This document shows positions 35,601 to 49,509 of a DNA stretch of 64,000 bases, piece after piece (positions within the stretch are counted from its first letter, which is position 1; every line of letters starts with the position of its first letter). The stretch comes from Hyaloscypha bicolor E (taxonomy: Eukaryota; Ascomycota; Leotiomycetes; Helotiales; Hyaloscyphaceae): assembly GCF_002865645.1 (NCBI RefSeq), contig NW_020194555.1:124001-188000 (forward strand). The letters are read 5' to 3'. The translations under genes and the position numbers were made by a program. A model generated the notes under the pieces. The model had not been told where the DNA came from. It saw nothing but the letters and a program-made list of their open reading frames with translations, and did not search any database.

Positions 35601-36179
35601 CCTTAGTAATACCTTTATTTTCCGGGCCTCTATTAATAATTAATCTTCCGAAAATACTATATTAATATATAATCTCTTTTTAAATAAAATCTATTATTAT
35701 TTCCGAAATAGCTTTAGATAATATTCTGGCTTTTAACTAGCTAAATAAATCTTTTTTTATATTAATAAGGCATTTTTTTCTATTATTATTTAGTAAATAA
35801 GTTATATTAAATATTATTTTCTTTTAAAAACTTATTATATAAATAGAATATATTAGTTTTTTTATTTAATTTATTTCTCTTTTCTAATATAAAATATAAT
35901 TAAATATATAATTCCGGTAATTAGTATAATAATCTTTTTAAAAAAAAGGTATTAGCTACTTATTTATAAATACTTTTATATTTTTTATATCTAAGCTTTT
36001 TATAATATTAGTAAATAACTTCTTTTCTTTTCTTAGGACTATTAATAATAAAATATATTAGTATTTCCCTATTTTCTTCTTTATATTAATAAAAAAATTC
36101 TATAATTATTCTAAAATACTTAATTTAAATATAATAAAAAATACAAATTCCGAGAAACTCTTATATTTCTCTAGGATTT
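32617..36179. repeat. Decayed interior of a possible outer element, part 2
   Basis: AT-rich, stop-riddled sequence between the two nested Gypsy elements. No readable domain. Small GC-containing words persist (for example near 33950-34020) but do not form a frame. Confidence 0.35.
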
Positions 36180-36184
36180 CCCGG

Positions 36185-36571
36185 TATAAGGCATGTAATA
36201 ATAGGGTAATATATAAGTAGTTAAGGTAAGTAAGCTATAGAGTAATACTTATAAGTATAATTAATTCCAAGAATTAATTCTAATAAAAAACTAATTAATA
36301 CTTCTTTCTAAAGCTAGAAGTGTCTTTCTATATATTCTCTAGTACTTAGCTAAGCCTATAAAATACTTTATTTAACTAGAAAACATAATCTTATATAATT
36401 CATATAATTCTAATTATAAGCTTTATCTAAAATAAGAAACTAGATCTATAATATCTAATACCTATTTATATACTATTATATATATCTATTATATATATCT
36501 ATTATATATATCTATTATATATATCTATTATATATATCTATTATATATATCTATTATATATATCTATTATA
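36185..36571 (-). repeat. LTR of Gypsy element 2, left copy with expanded minisatellite
   Basis: 387 bp. Matches 42935-43262 throughout (for example aattccaagaattaattcta, ctagatctataatatctaat). It is longer because a 13-bp unit near its end is amplified. Confidence 0.88.
36475..36571. repeat. 13-bp minisatellite (tatatatctatta)n inside the LTR
   Basis: About seven near-perfect tandem units. The partner LTR at 43.2 kb has one unit and the inverted solo LTR about two, so the expansion happened in this copy after insertion. Confidence 0.9.
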
Positions 36572-39500
36572 TTAATTTCCTCTCTAGGCCCTTATTCCTA
36601 AAAGGCCTGAGAAAACTATAAATAGCTTTATAAATAACTTCCTAAAACTTTTCCGGTTACTAGTTCTCTCTAAAAACTTCCTATAATTACCTTATTATTA
36701 TATTAGGTAATAGAATTAAGGATATAGTTTACTAACCCTATCTAGGTAACTTGCAAATTACCTCTAGTAATTTCTTCTTATAAAAATAATATAGGTATAA
36801 TATATATTATTAGATATAAAGCTCTTCCGGTTTTCTAATTAGTTTATAAATTCTAATTTAGCCTATATTTGCAAATAAATTATTATTCTATAGGCCTAAA
36901 AGCTTAGAAAAATTAATCTAATTTTCTAGTTTATTTATAAATCTCTTTTTTAGAAATTTCTAGGTATTTCTAATATAAAGCCGGTTCCGAATTCGTAATT
37001 ACTATTCGGGAAAAGAATATTATAAAAAGGCCTCTCTTTTCTTACTAACTAATATTTTTTTCCCTTAATTATAATACTATATCTAGCTCTTTCTTATCTC
37101 TTGCCTTCTTTCTTTAAGTTTTCTTTAAGCTCTTTTAAGCTCCTTTAAGCTTTATTTAAGCTTTATTTAAATATCTTTCTAATTTCCTTTTCTATTTCTT
37201 TATTTATTAAAATAAATACTTCTCTTAGTATTTATTAGCCTATTACTATTTATTTAGCTAATACTTCTATATTCTTAATTTGCTCTTATTATTTTTAATA
37301 TTCTAAGAATATTACTAAGTTTCCCGACTTTATTTATATTAAAAGTAATAATTACATAATATATAATTACTATTATTCTAAAAATAAGAAATATAATTCT
37401 ATAAGTTATAAATTTCTTCTTTTATTTCCTATTCTAATACTATTTAAGGTTTCTTAAGTATATATAATATACTTAAACCGCCTTTTTTAAGCTATTAATA
37501 TATATAAGTATTTTTTATATTTTTCTTTTATACTAAACTATATATATTTCTTATATCAAAGCTATTATTTAAGGCTAATAAATTCCCCTAATAATTTAAG
37601 AAATAAATTAAGTAATTCTTATTAGTTTAATATAAATATAAAGTACTCTTAATAATATAATTAATATTCTTTAGTATTAAGTAAGCTTATTTCTTTCTTA
37701 TTTCTTACTAATAACTAATAGCTTTATAGACTAATTTACTATCTATTTCTTAAGAAAATTCTAATAAGAATAATAATAAAAATAATAAAAAGTAATTATA
37801 AGAATAGGATATTTATAAGATATAGAAATTAGAGTTTTTAGAGTTCTTAATAATTTTTATATAGCTTTTCCAAGAATAAATATATGGTTTTTAATAGTTT
37901 CCTAATAAAAGTATTTATTTTTTATATCTTTACTTAGCTAATAATATTATAATATTACTCTTTTTCAAGTATTCTTATAATTCTTAAACTATATTCTCTA
38001 GATTATTTAGTAATTCTTATATATTATTTACTAGTAAATAGCTTTTCTAATAAATAAGATACTTTTTTTCTTTTTTACTTTCCTTATAAGCTATAATAGA
38101 TTCTATTTTAAATTCCTCTTTGCCCTTAATCTCGACTAGTTCTAGTTCTATTATAGTACTAGCTTGCGGGTATTATAGTTCTAAAAAAGAAATATAGAAA
38201 ATATTATAAATCTAATATAATAGTAATAATTCTAAGTAATATATTTATTTATATATTCCTATAACTTCTAGAACTTTAAAGAGGCCGAGATATCTATTTA
38301 CTAGCTTTATACTAGGTTATAATTACCTAATATTCTTTATATAAAGTATAACTTTATTATATATATTAAACTTCTTATTAATATATTTCTTATTATAATA
38401 CTTTTTCTATATATTTATTACTTCTTATTATTATTTCTCTAATATCTCTTATTTTACTTAAATTCTCTATATTTTTTCTTATATTACTAGTATTTCTCTT
38501 TCTAGAATATTATTCTTAATATATAATTTAATACTAGGATAGAATTTATATAAAATATAGAATAAAAAAATTTCTATTATTAAATATATAGAATTATTAT
38601 ATATGAATTCTATAAAAGTAAGCTTTATTATCTAGTTATTTTACTAGTAGCTAGTATAGTACTTCAAGTACTATTCCAGAGTTTAATTCAGATTCTTTAT
38701 TTATTTATTAGTTTATAAGTAAAATATTATATTTAGTTATTATTAAATCTTTAAATAAAAGTATAGATTTAACTAAAACTTATTTATAAAAACAGATTTT
38801 CTATTAGAGATTATACCTATAAGTATACTAAAGTCTTTAATAATATAATATATAAATAGTTCTACTAATTCAAGAACCGAGATATTCTTAGTAATTAGAA
38901 TATATTATACTATTTTTATATATCTATTAAGAATAATAAGTATAGAATTATATATCTTATTATAAAACCTAAAAGAAAATAGCTCTATAATAAAGTCTAT
39001 AATAATTTCTTATTATAGCTTAGAGAAAAGAAAGAATAAACTAAGTATATTAGATAATAGATATCTTTTTACCTTAGTTTATTAATATATAAAGCAAGTT
39101 CTAATATAGTCTTTTATATTCTATTTTATATTTTATTAGAAGTACTTTCTCTAAAGAATCTCTAGTATCTTACTAATACTAAAATATTTACTTATAGGAT
39201 TATTATAATTAGCTTATAGTAATTCTTTTTTAAAAGCCGGCTTATTTAATATATAAATAGTACTCTAATATCTTAATAACCTAGATATATTAAGTTCTCA
39301 AGTTTTAATAGCTCTAGTAAAGATTCTTTTTAAGAACTATTTATATTACTAGTATTATACTAATAGATTAAGCCTTTAGTATTATAATAATAATTTAAGT
39401 AATATCTCTTTACCTTTTTTATATATTATTTCGAACCCAGTTACTTATATAGCTAGAATCCGTAATATATACTATTTATAACTAGCTATACTAGTAATAG

Positions 39501-42500
39501 GCTCAAATAGTAATATTTACGATATTATTTTATTATTAAAATAAACTTCCTCTTCGGAATTCTTTAGTATCTTACTAATTAAGAAATATTTACTTTTTCT
39601 CTTTTAGGCCTTAAATTATAGTATTATAGAAATAGTATAGTATCTTATTACTATTACTTATAGGACTCCCTATTCTATATTTTATAGCTTATTATAAAAT
39701 ATAAATAATAAAATATCTTTATTTACTTCTATTATAAGATCTAGTCTTCTTAATAGTCTATTAGTAGAATTACTATATCCCGGTTAATATTCTAAAATAA
39801 AGTTAAAAATAGCTAGCTTCTTTACTTATCTTATTTATTAATTATTTAGTTTCCTTTTAGTTATAAAGTATTTTAAATTATTATAATTTATCTTAATAAT
39901 AATAATATATTAGATATATATTAAATAATATTACTAAATATGAAATACTAGAATAATAACTAAAAGTTTAGAATTATATATCTTATATCTATTCTTAATT
40001 ATAATTATTTTCTTTAAATAGAAAATAATAGAATATTATCTAGCTTTTATTCTCTTACTAAAAAGCTAGGAAATTATACTTATAATTATAAATCCTAAAA
40101 TATTCGTTTCTATATAAATCTTTAAGGCTAGATTAAAGTAATAAAGAATTAGTACTATTATAAATATAATTTATAGCTGTTTAAAAGCCTTATTTGCCTT
40201 ATTTATCTAGCTAAAATAATATTATAAGTTTCTACTAGTTTTTAATAAATTAGTTAATTCTTTTATTATTCTAAAGTATTTATAAATAAACCTCTAATAA
40301 AAGTTAGTAAAACCCAGAAATACTTGAATTTCTCAAATATTATTCTTTAAGGCTAGTTATTTCCTAATAGCTATAATCCGGCTAGCTTCTATTTTCATAT
40401 TATTTAGGCTAATTATAAATCTCAGAAACTTTATTCTCTCTATATTAAACTCGTATTTTACTAAGTTTATAAAAAGCTAGTATTATTATAACTACTCGAG
40501 TATATATTAGACTATTATTATATACTATTCTAGGTTCTTTAAATAAATTAAAATATTATCTAAATAAATTATATAAATAATATTTATAAGGCCTACTAGT
40601 ATATAATTAATATATACCTGAAATATTACCGGAATATTAAATAATCTAAAGAATATAATATAATACTTAAAATATCTATAATATATTTAAAATACTATTT
40701 TTTATTTATTATTCTCTTGTATTTATAACTAATAATAAGTATTTTTTAAGTCTAGCTTTATATATATTTTTATTTTATAAAGCCTATTTATTATTTTACT
40801 AATAAATAATAATAGTATTCGGTTTTTAATAGTAATTCTATTTAGATTCCGGTAATTAATATATAGATATAAGCTGCTTTCTTTCTTTAAAATAAATATA
40901 ATTAGAGTATTAGCTAGGCTAGTAAAATAATAAATCTATTTCTTTTCTAAGCTAATATTAAGATATTCCCGAAAAACTTTAAGCTCCCTTTCTAATAAAG
41001 TATATATAGGACTATATAATAATTAGGACCCTGGTTTCAAATCTATATAATACTTTATTATATAATAATTAGGTAATATACTTATAGCCTTAGTAAAAAA
41101 TACTCGGAAAAAGTTCTAATACTTTTTAAAAAATATATCTATTCTATTTATAATAATAGTAGTAATTCTTTAGCTATTTATTATAAGATAAGTAATTAAT
41201 AGAAAAATATATATCTTATATTTTACTATTTTAGTAAATTTTCTAGTATTTAGAACTTTAATCTTCTATAATTAAATCTAGTATTTCTATATTATTTTCC
41301 TAAAAAAAAATTAAGGAATTAATCTAGTAAAGCTATAGGAATTCAAGTATTATATTAATATAATTTAGATTAAAATTATATAATATAAAGTATATATTAG
41401 TCTTTTTTTAGATCCCTAGTATATTTTTAGTAATAATTCCAAAAATATAATTTCTATATAAATAAATTCTTTTTTCTTTTAGTAAAAATAAAAAAGTTAC
41501 TTTTAATATTAATAAAATACTTATATTTAAAGCTAACTTTCTCTTTATATAATTAGCCTCTATACCCGAGTTAACTAATATTCTAATTCTTTATCTATTT
41601 TTTCTTATTTTAATAATAATCTTAATTACTATTCTCGTTTTAGAGGCTTTACTCTCTATAATATAAACGAATATAACTATTATAGGACATATCCGTTTCT
41701 CGGCTTCTTTAGTTCTAGATATTTATATAATTTATAACTAGATTTATTATAATTATAATAAGTTAGTTTCTCCTAATTTAGATAAGTAGTAATATAGTAA
41801 TTCTTTTTCTAATAAATAAAGCAAATTATATCTAATCTTATAAATCCTAATATAGGTACTATATTAGACCCTATTATTATATCTTTGCTATTCCGGTTTT
41901 ATAAATCTTATAATAAGAATATATTTTTCTTTTATTTTTCTTTATTATTTTCTTTCTCTTTTTTTTATTTCTTTTCTTTTACTATTTTATTAGCTTATTA
42001 TTACATTTCTATTAAATAAATAAATTTAAATTATTCTTAATTTTTATAGCTATAGAAATAAGCTTTTTTCTTTCTTATAAAGTATTTCCTTAATAATTAA
42101 TTTTATTCTAAATCTCTTATCTTAAGCTATTAAATAAGTTATTTTACTCTTATAGTAAATCTATATATCCTAAGTTATTTAATAGGCTATTTAAGTAAGA
42201 TATAAAGCTTTAAATACTCTAGCCTGGCTATTATTTAGTATTCTTAAACTTAGTAAGAATATTATTACTATAGTTTTCCGGATCTAAAATAAAATTCTTT
42301 ATAAACTTAATAAAGGTCTTCTAATTCGTAATATTAATACCTACTAATTATTTCCTATATTTCTAGATATTCCTGGCTATATCTTTAAAATAAGAAATAT
42401 AATATATAATCTTTATTATATTAGTAGCCTAGGTAATTCCGCTATTTTTATACTACTTTAACTTTATCTAATAAAAGAAGTCCTGAACTTCTTTAATACT

Positions 42501-42934
42501 CTTTCTCTAGTAAATAAATAGTTCTCGGGTTTTTAGAGCTCTTTAAACTAAGAATACTATTAGAAGTATAATAGATTCTATACCGGATATCCAAATATCT
42601 TTAAGATAATAGATCTGAGCTTCTAACTTCTCTAGATCTTTTCTCTATTATATCTCTACTTCTAACTTAGTAATATAATAGCAAGCCACTACTAATTTCT
42701 CTATTATTATTATCTTACTAGCTAGTTCTGGAAATATCTAAATTCTATTTCCTTTTCCTAACTAGGTAATATAAAGAGTACTTAACTAGGTACTTCTCTA
42801 GATATCTGGTTAGGTTACTCTAATAGTAATAGAGATGCTTTTTCTAGTTAATACTCTAGCTATTAATAGTTTTGTCTATTAATAGCTTAATTACCTTATA
42901 ATAAACTACTTTCTAAAAATTAGATTAATTAGAA

Positions 42935-43262
42935 TATAAGATATATAATAGTAAAGTAATATATAAGTAATTAAAGTAAATAAGCTATAGAATAATACTT
43001 ATAAATATAACTAATTCCAAGAATTAATTCTAATAAAAAACTAATTAATACCTCTTTCTAAAGCTAGAAGCGTTTTCTTATATATTTCCTAGTATTTAGC
43101 CAAGCCTATAAAGTTACTTTATTTAACTAGGAAACATAATCCTATATAATTTATATAATTTCAATTACTTATATAATTCTGATTATAAGCTTTATTTAAA
43201 ATAGAAAACTAGATCTATAATATCTAATACCTATTTATATACTATTATATATATCTATTATA
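42935..43262 (-). repeat. LTR of Gypsy element 2, right copy
   Basis: 328 bp, collinear with the left LTR. It keeps slightly more C/G in places (ccaagcctataaagttac, actaggaaacataatccta). Confidence 0.88.
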
Positions 43263-43267
43263 CTCGG

Positions 43268-46200
43268 ATATTACTATTCGAGAATTTTAATAACTCTAGC
43301 TATTAATAGATATCTTCTATTTATATTAGTTATAAATCTAATAAGCTTTAGTCCGGATATATAAAACTGAGATTTTAAACTAATAATAGCTTTTATTTAT
43401 TTAATTTATTTTAAAGTTATATTTAGATTTCGAATATATTCTAATATAAAGTATTAGATTCTAGAAACAATTTCCTTAAAATTATAATAAGTTTTAGGGC
43501 TCTTTATTTTAATATTATTTATATATATAGCTTAATAATTTCGGGAATAATATTATATAATATTATCTAGATAATATAAATAAATTAGCTAACCAAATTA
43601 GTTATATCTTATAAAAGACATATTATTTATAAGAAATTAATTAATATAATAAAAGCAGTTATATTCCGAGATTTAAATACTAGAAGAATCTAATTATATT
43701 CCGAGAAAAAATTAATTAATAAGGCTATTATATATCTTGCAAATTCTTTAATAAATTCATTAATTTAGAAAAGAAAATTATTATCTCGAATTATAACTTT
43801 ATTTATATTTATAATAGTAATTATAAACCGATATTTTCTCTTTTTCTTTTTAGTAATAAAAAACCAGGAATTATAATATAAGCTATAAGAATATTCTATT
43901 ATTTCTTACTTAATTTATTCTTTTAATATATTTATTACTTTTCTTACTAATATTCTTAGAATAGGAAAATTAGGTATTTATTAGGCTTTATAATTAATTA
44001 TATAAATCTTTTAGAAAAAAGTAACTTTAAATTAAATAGTTCTATAATATATCTAATTAAAGGCAAAAGCCTCTTCCCGATTTATAAAAACCTCTAATAA
44101 AAGCTCTCTTTTTTCTAAAATTAACTTGTTTCTAATAATTAGCTTATTAGCTTTCTTTTTAGTTAACTAAAAAGCTAAAAAAAAATTAGAAAAGTATTTA
44201 ACTAAACTATTTAAATCTCTATATTTTCTATTATATCTCGGAGCAGATTTCTCTAAATAGGCCTTTCAAAGCTAGTTATTATTACTAAATAAAGTCTTTT
44301 TTATTAAAATACCTAAATTAATAAAATATACTTTATTAGCTTTTTATTTATAAAATATTTTAATTTAAATAGGTTTTTATAAGGCAGAATTCTTTGGTAT
44401 TAATATAAAGAAAATTAAAGTTAAGAGTTCTTTCTAATTCTTTTTAGCTTTATTAAATAAAAAAAATAAGAAATTTAAATAGTATAAATATTAATATTAA
44501 TCTCGGAATCTTAGCTTCTTGAACTTTTTTCTAAGTCTGGTTTAAGAATATTACTCGACTTGCCTTCTATAATAAAGTCTTATAGGCTTATTAATTTTAA
44601 GACTTTTTTCTTCTTTCTTTTTCTTTTACTAATATATTACCTAATTCTTATATTAGCCTCTAGTTTTCTAATTCTTTATTATTAATATATATAGAATTAC
44701 TAATAATAGTAATTATAATTATATATCTATAATTACTGCTTTTTAGCTTAATTCTAATTATATTATTAGGCTTATAAAGAAATATTAGCTCGGTTTTAAT
44801 AAAGTAAGGTATATCTAAAAAAATATTAGCTATTCTATTATTAATAACTAAGAAATCCACGAAATTAACTAATTCCCTAATAATAACTTTAATATATTAA
44901 TAAGTATTAAAAAAAATACTTTACTAGAGCTAATATCTTAGAAAACGAGATTTTTCTTAGTTTTAATATCTAAGCCGCTTTTATTAGCTAGCTTTTTAAA
45001 TATAATATTTACTTTGGTTTTATTATTAAATATTATTTATATATATATTTTCTTATAAATAATAACTTCTATTTTTAATATATATATAATAGGGCTCGGA
45101 ATATTTAAAATATCTAATACTATAATATAAAGAAATATTATTTCGAGCTATTAATTCTTTTCCGGAATTATATATATATATAGAATCTAAAAGTATTAGT
45201 AATATTAACAAAAGCATCTATTATTTAAATACTTTATATATTTTATATTCTTTATATATCTAATATTTTATTTTTAATTTAATAATTATTTCTATTTTCT
45301 TAAGAAATAAAAGAATATTTTTAGTTAAAAATCTAAAAGAAAGAAATACTAGATAAAGAAAAGAAGTCTCTTAAATATATAATATTAAATGGAGTTATTA
45401 TTAGATATCTAATAATAACTTTAGCTTTTTTCGAAGTTTTATACTTATTATTATATTAAAGATATTTTTTTCTTTTTAGAAATAAGTACTTTATAAAAAC
45501 TTTTATTATTTCTTTATTTATAATTTCTTTAATATTAGTATTAGTATTTTATTAGGCTTTATTATTTTTATTATTACTAATTATAATTCCGGATTCCTGA
45601 ATTCTAATAGCTTTTATACTATAACGAGAAGTACTATAATAACTTTTCTTTTCTAGTTAAATCTTAAATATCTTTAAATAATTACTAAATCTTATAGATT
45701 TAGTCTTTTTTTTATTAATTATTATAATATTTATATTTGAAGGTCTTTTATAAAAGGAACTTTTCGAGAACGGGCTATAATTAATACTAGTTCTATAAAT
45801 ACTTATAGTCTGGCCTTTAAGAATAATTATAGGTTTAAAAGAAAAAAAATTAAATATAGTTATTTTTTTCTAATTATAGTATTCTAAAAAGAACTCGAAA
45901 AGTATTAGTTCTATATCTATTTGAGAAAGATATAAAAAAATTAGTTAATAATAGATTTACTAATATAAGAAAGCAGATATTAAAGAATATTATTTAAAGA
46001 ATAATTAGACTAATTAATATTAAAGTTTATATTAGTTATAACTAGTATAAAAAAGAAACTATAATAAGACAAAAACCTATATAAAGTATACTAGAGTATA
46101 AAACATAACTTAATAATAAAATAATAAAATTAAAAGTATAAATAATAAAGTATAAATAGTATATAGTATATAAAAGCTTAATTAATTAAATATTAAAAAG

Positions 46201-48339
46201 GAATTATTCTCTAGAACTATAGAAAAACCAGCTTTTTTATATAATTCCTATAAGTTATATATAAAAGACTGCGGCCTTTTATTATATAACTAAAACTTCA
46301 AAATTACTAAAATAATATAATTTTAGAAGAGTATAGCTTGCCGTATTATACTAGTTAAACCTAGAAGCTATAAAAGCAAATCCGGTTTAAGCTTATTAGT
46401 ATTATATTAAGATTTCTTAAACCTAAATATAATTTTCTATTATAGTTAAAATAATATATACTAGCTTTAAAGTCTTATAAATAGTTCGGATAATAGTTAG
46501 TATAATATCTCATATTATTAATCTTGGCTTTATTCTAATAATACTAGTATTAGATATTTCATATATTAGTAAAAGAATTAATATTAAATATATAAATAAT
46601 ATTATAAGAATTATAGCTTTTATAAGATTCTTTTTAAAAATTTAAATTAGTTAAATAAAGTTATATTAAGGACCCGTTAATATTTCTTCTATTTATTAAT
46701 CTACTAAAATAAATTTTTAGATTAGCTATTTCTTTAATTAGAATATTAATCTGGGCTCTTTTAATTAGGAATAAGCTAGTAGCTATTATAGGAAAAAGCT
46801 TTTTAGTACCTTTAGGAATTTTAACTAAACGGCTATATTTTTATATTAGATTCTTAATATTATACTTATACTTTACTATTAGTTCTTTCTATAGCTCTAA
46901 AGCCTTATTTATTTAATTAACCTATATAAATTCTAAAGTATTTCTATAAAGCTTTTTAAACTTTATATAGGTTTCGGGCTTGAGATTATTAATATAATAT
47001 CTAGTATAAAGCTTTTTTTAATACTTTTAGGAAAGTTCTAAAAGAAATAAATAATTTTAATTAATTTCGAATAAAACTTTTTTATTTACTAGTATTACAA
47101 AAATAGATATATATTAATAATAATAGTTTTTAATAGCTTAGTAATTCCGGTTAATTTTTATAAACTCGGAAAGAAAGTTTATTAAATATATTAATTAGTA
47201 ACTATTCTCGGATTTGAACTTGGCTTTTAATATTTTAATAAGATTATTTTATATCTTATTTATTTTACTAAATTCGGGCAAAAACTTAATAATCTTTTTA
47301 TAAATAGTATTATAGTTCTATAATAGCTTTCTTTTCTTATTATTAATAAAGTAAATATTATATAAGTTTATATAATAGTTAATAAAATTAATAATATTAA
47401 ATCTAGTAAAAATTAGGGTTTCTTCTAAGCCTAATATAAATAGCAGGAAATAAAAAAGAGAAGTATTTAATATTATAAGCGGGCTTACTAGATTTGAGAA
47501 TATATTAACTAAAGTTTCTTTAAAAGAAGTTCTAATAAAGAATAAAGTATTATTTAGTATATTTCTATAAGGGATTATTAAAATAGAAAAGTTTAGGCCG
47601 GGTATATCTTTTATAAGCTATAATTATCTCTTTTTAACTAGAGAATTAACTAGTTTATATTCTTTTTAATTAGTAATATTAGAAAAATATTAGTATTTTT
47701 ATAATCTTAGTTCGGAAAGTTCTAGGTAAAAAGGTTCTATATTTTAATTATTTCTAAATAGATTATTTATAAATTAAATCCAAGAACTTCTTATTTCTCG
47801 GGATATTACTATTTTAATTTCTTTCTAAGCCGGGCTTAGTAATAAATTCGGAGTTAAGTAATTAAGTATTTCGGTAATCTTTTTAATAATTCCTACTAAT
47901 ATTATAATTATAACTAAAAATAACCCAGTTAGCTTATATATAGTATACTCGAGGAATTCCCCGAGTTTAACTCGTTTCCGAATTTCCTAATATAGCTATT
48001 TAGCTACTATTATTATAGTATTAGGCCTACTAGTAATATTACTTTAATTATTAAATACTGGCTTTAAAGTACTATTTCCAAGAGAATATATTAAATATTT
48101 TGTTTTTTTATATTAGTTTTATAAGCTTCGGTTTTCGCTTTAATTCTTTTTCTATTTTCTTTTTTATAATCTCCGATTTTTTCAGGGCTTTTAGTATTAT
48201 TTATTATTTTTTAAACTAAGCCTTTTATCTTTTTTTTCTTTTTTTTCTATTGAGTTTCGTTATAATTATAATATTAAAAGACTATTAGTTCGTTTTTCTA
48301 AAAAAAAAAAAAAGAAGTTAATTTATATTAAAATCATTT
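43268..48339. repeat. Decayed interior of a possible outer element, part 3
   Basis: About 5 kb of AT-rich sequence with stops in all frames. A run of 14-15 A followed by gaag at about 48301-48318 could be a polypurine tract shortly before the right outer repeat, which would fit a plus-oriented LTR element, but no pol domain was recognised to support this. The open frame at 44660-44860 (minus) is an A/T-composition artefact. Confidence 0.35.
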
Positions 48340-48570
48340 TTATATTACTTATTAATAAAGAGAAATATAAGGAAATATAATATATAATAAGGAATTAGCT
48401 AAAAGTAATTATAAATTAAGGAGGCATTATATTAGTAAAGTCTATATTAAGTTATTTAATGTCTCTTTATAAGAAGAGCGAGGGCTAAATATAGAAAAGA
48501 GAAAAGAACTAAGGGATTATATAAGAATATATAATTATATTAAATATTAGCCCAATTCCTATTATAATAT
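48340..48570 (+). repeat. Right member of an outer direct repeat (possible LTR)
   Basis: Collinear with 23030-23400, without the 140-bp insertion. It includes ggaattagctaaaagtaatt, aaggaggcattatattagta, gaagagcgagggctaaatat and cccaattcctattata. It is less mutated than its partner. Confidence 0.5.
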
Positions 48571-49275
48571 TACTTCTTTTTTCTTCTTTATTTTAGAAAT
48601 TAACTAAATATTACTTACTAATTTTACCTCTTATTTATATACTATAATCTCATACTATAAAGCTTATTAAATCTTTATATATATTATTTTATTTATATTC
48701 TTATTATAGTAATTCTTATTATAGTAATTCTTATTATTATAAGAGTAATATATAAAGATATTAATATAATTACTTTTGACTTATAATACTTTTGAACTAG
48801 TTTTTAAAACTAGTAATACTTGTATTATAATAATAATAATTAATAATATATAAATTAATTAAATATAGTAAAGTAAAGTTTAAAATTAAAAAAGAAACTA
48901 TTTAAAATAAGGGTTTTTATTTCTATTACTTATTAGTAATATTAATAATATCGAGCCCGCTTTCTTTAATATATTATAAATTAGCTAATAAATTAAAAAT
49001 AAGTAAATTAATAATATATTAGTAATTAAATCTAATACTAGAAGAACTAGTAAGGTAGCTAAAATAGTATACTAATTTAATAATAAAAAAGATAATAATA
49101 CAAATATTTTATATAAAACTAATATTATAAATAATATATATATATAGCTTTAAATATTAAAAATAAGATTTAAAACTCTTATAATTAATTTTATGACTTA
49201 TATAAATAAAATTATAAGTATAAAAATATATATATAAATAGCTTTATTATTAAAAGAGAAAAAGTATACTTGCCT
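48571..49275. repeat. Right edge of the AT-rich block
   Basis: AT-rich, no readable gene. Composition returns to normal abruptly at about 49275, mirroring the left boundary near 6200. Confidence 0.5.
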
Positions 49276-49278
49276 TAT

Positions 49279-49509
49279 ATAAGGCTTAGAACTCCCAGAA
49301 TTAGCTCTCTGGCTAGTTAAGAGCTCGTTTTTCAATGCGATTTTCATCGCCCTCGAACTTCTGGACGTCATTCAATCCGAGGGCTGTAGTCGACGCCAAG
49401 GGGGAGATGCTTTGGTGGAAGTTGAGAAGGAGGATGAATTGGAAGAGCGTGTAATATGCAATATTGACCAACTCAGCCTCCAATTCAGCATTTCTCCGAC
49501 CAAACTATG
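49279..49509 (+). pseudogene. Possible gene fragment at the block boundary
   Basis: An open frame without its own ATG reads LELPELALWLVKSSFFNAIF, then IALELLDVIQSEG and an acidic VEVEKEDELEERV before a stop at about 49509. It begins exactly where normal composition resumes, as expected for the surviving 3' part of a gene cut off by the AT-rich block. I do not recognise the family, and chance cannot be excluded. Confidence 0.25.

Larger units (their letters stand above)
36185..43262 (-). mobile_element. Nested Ty3/Gypsy LTR retrotransposon 2 (7.1 kb, RIP-mutated)
   Basis: LTRs at 36185-36571 and 42935-43262 begin TATAAG and end CTATTATA. The flanks are CCCGG (36180-36184) and CTCGG (43263-43267), a 5-bp target duplication differing by one C-to-T change. 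On the minus strand near 40890-40710 a reverse-transcriptase remnant reads INYRNLNRITIKNR followed by SKIINRLYKIKIYIKLDLKN. It matches the Gypsy pattern CVDYR.LN.ITIKNR.PLPLI...DRL..AKIYTKLDL. Stops elsewhere are dense. A solo LTR of the same family lies at 21291-21600. Confidence 0.88.

Noticed and set aside
36475..36571. CRISPR-like array
   Set aside because: The 13-bp units are tandem without spacers and part of an LTR; the genome is eukaryotic.
44660..44860. 66-codon minus-strand open frame made of I, N, Y, K and L
   Set aside because: A/T-composition artefact inside mutated repeat DNA.
6200..49275. Mitochondrial DNA insertion as the explanation for the AT richness
   Set aside because: No mitochondrial protein, rRNA or tRNA pattern seen, and recognisable Gypsy LTRs with target duplications explain much of it.
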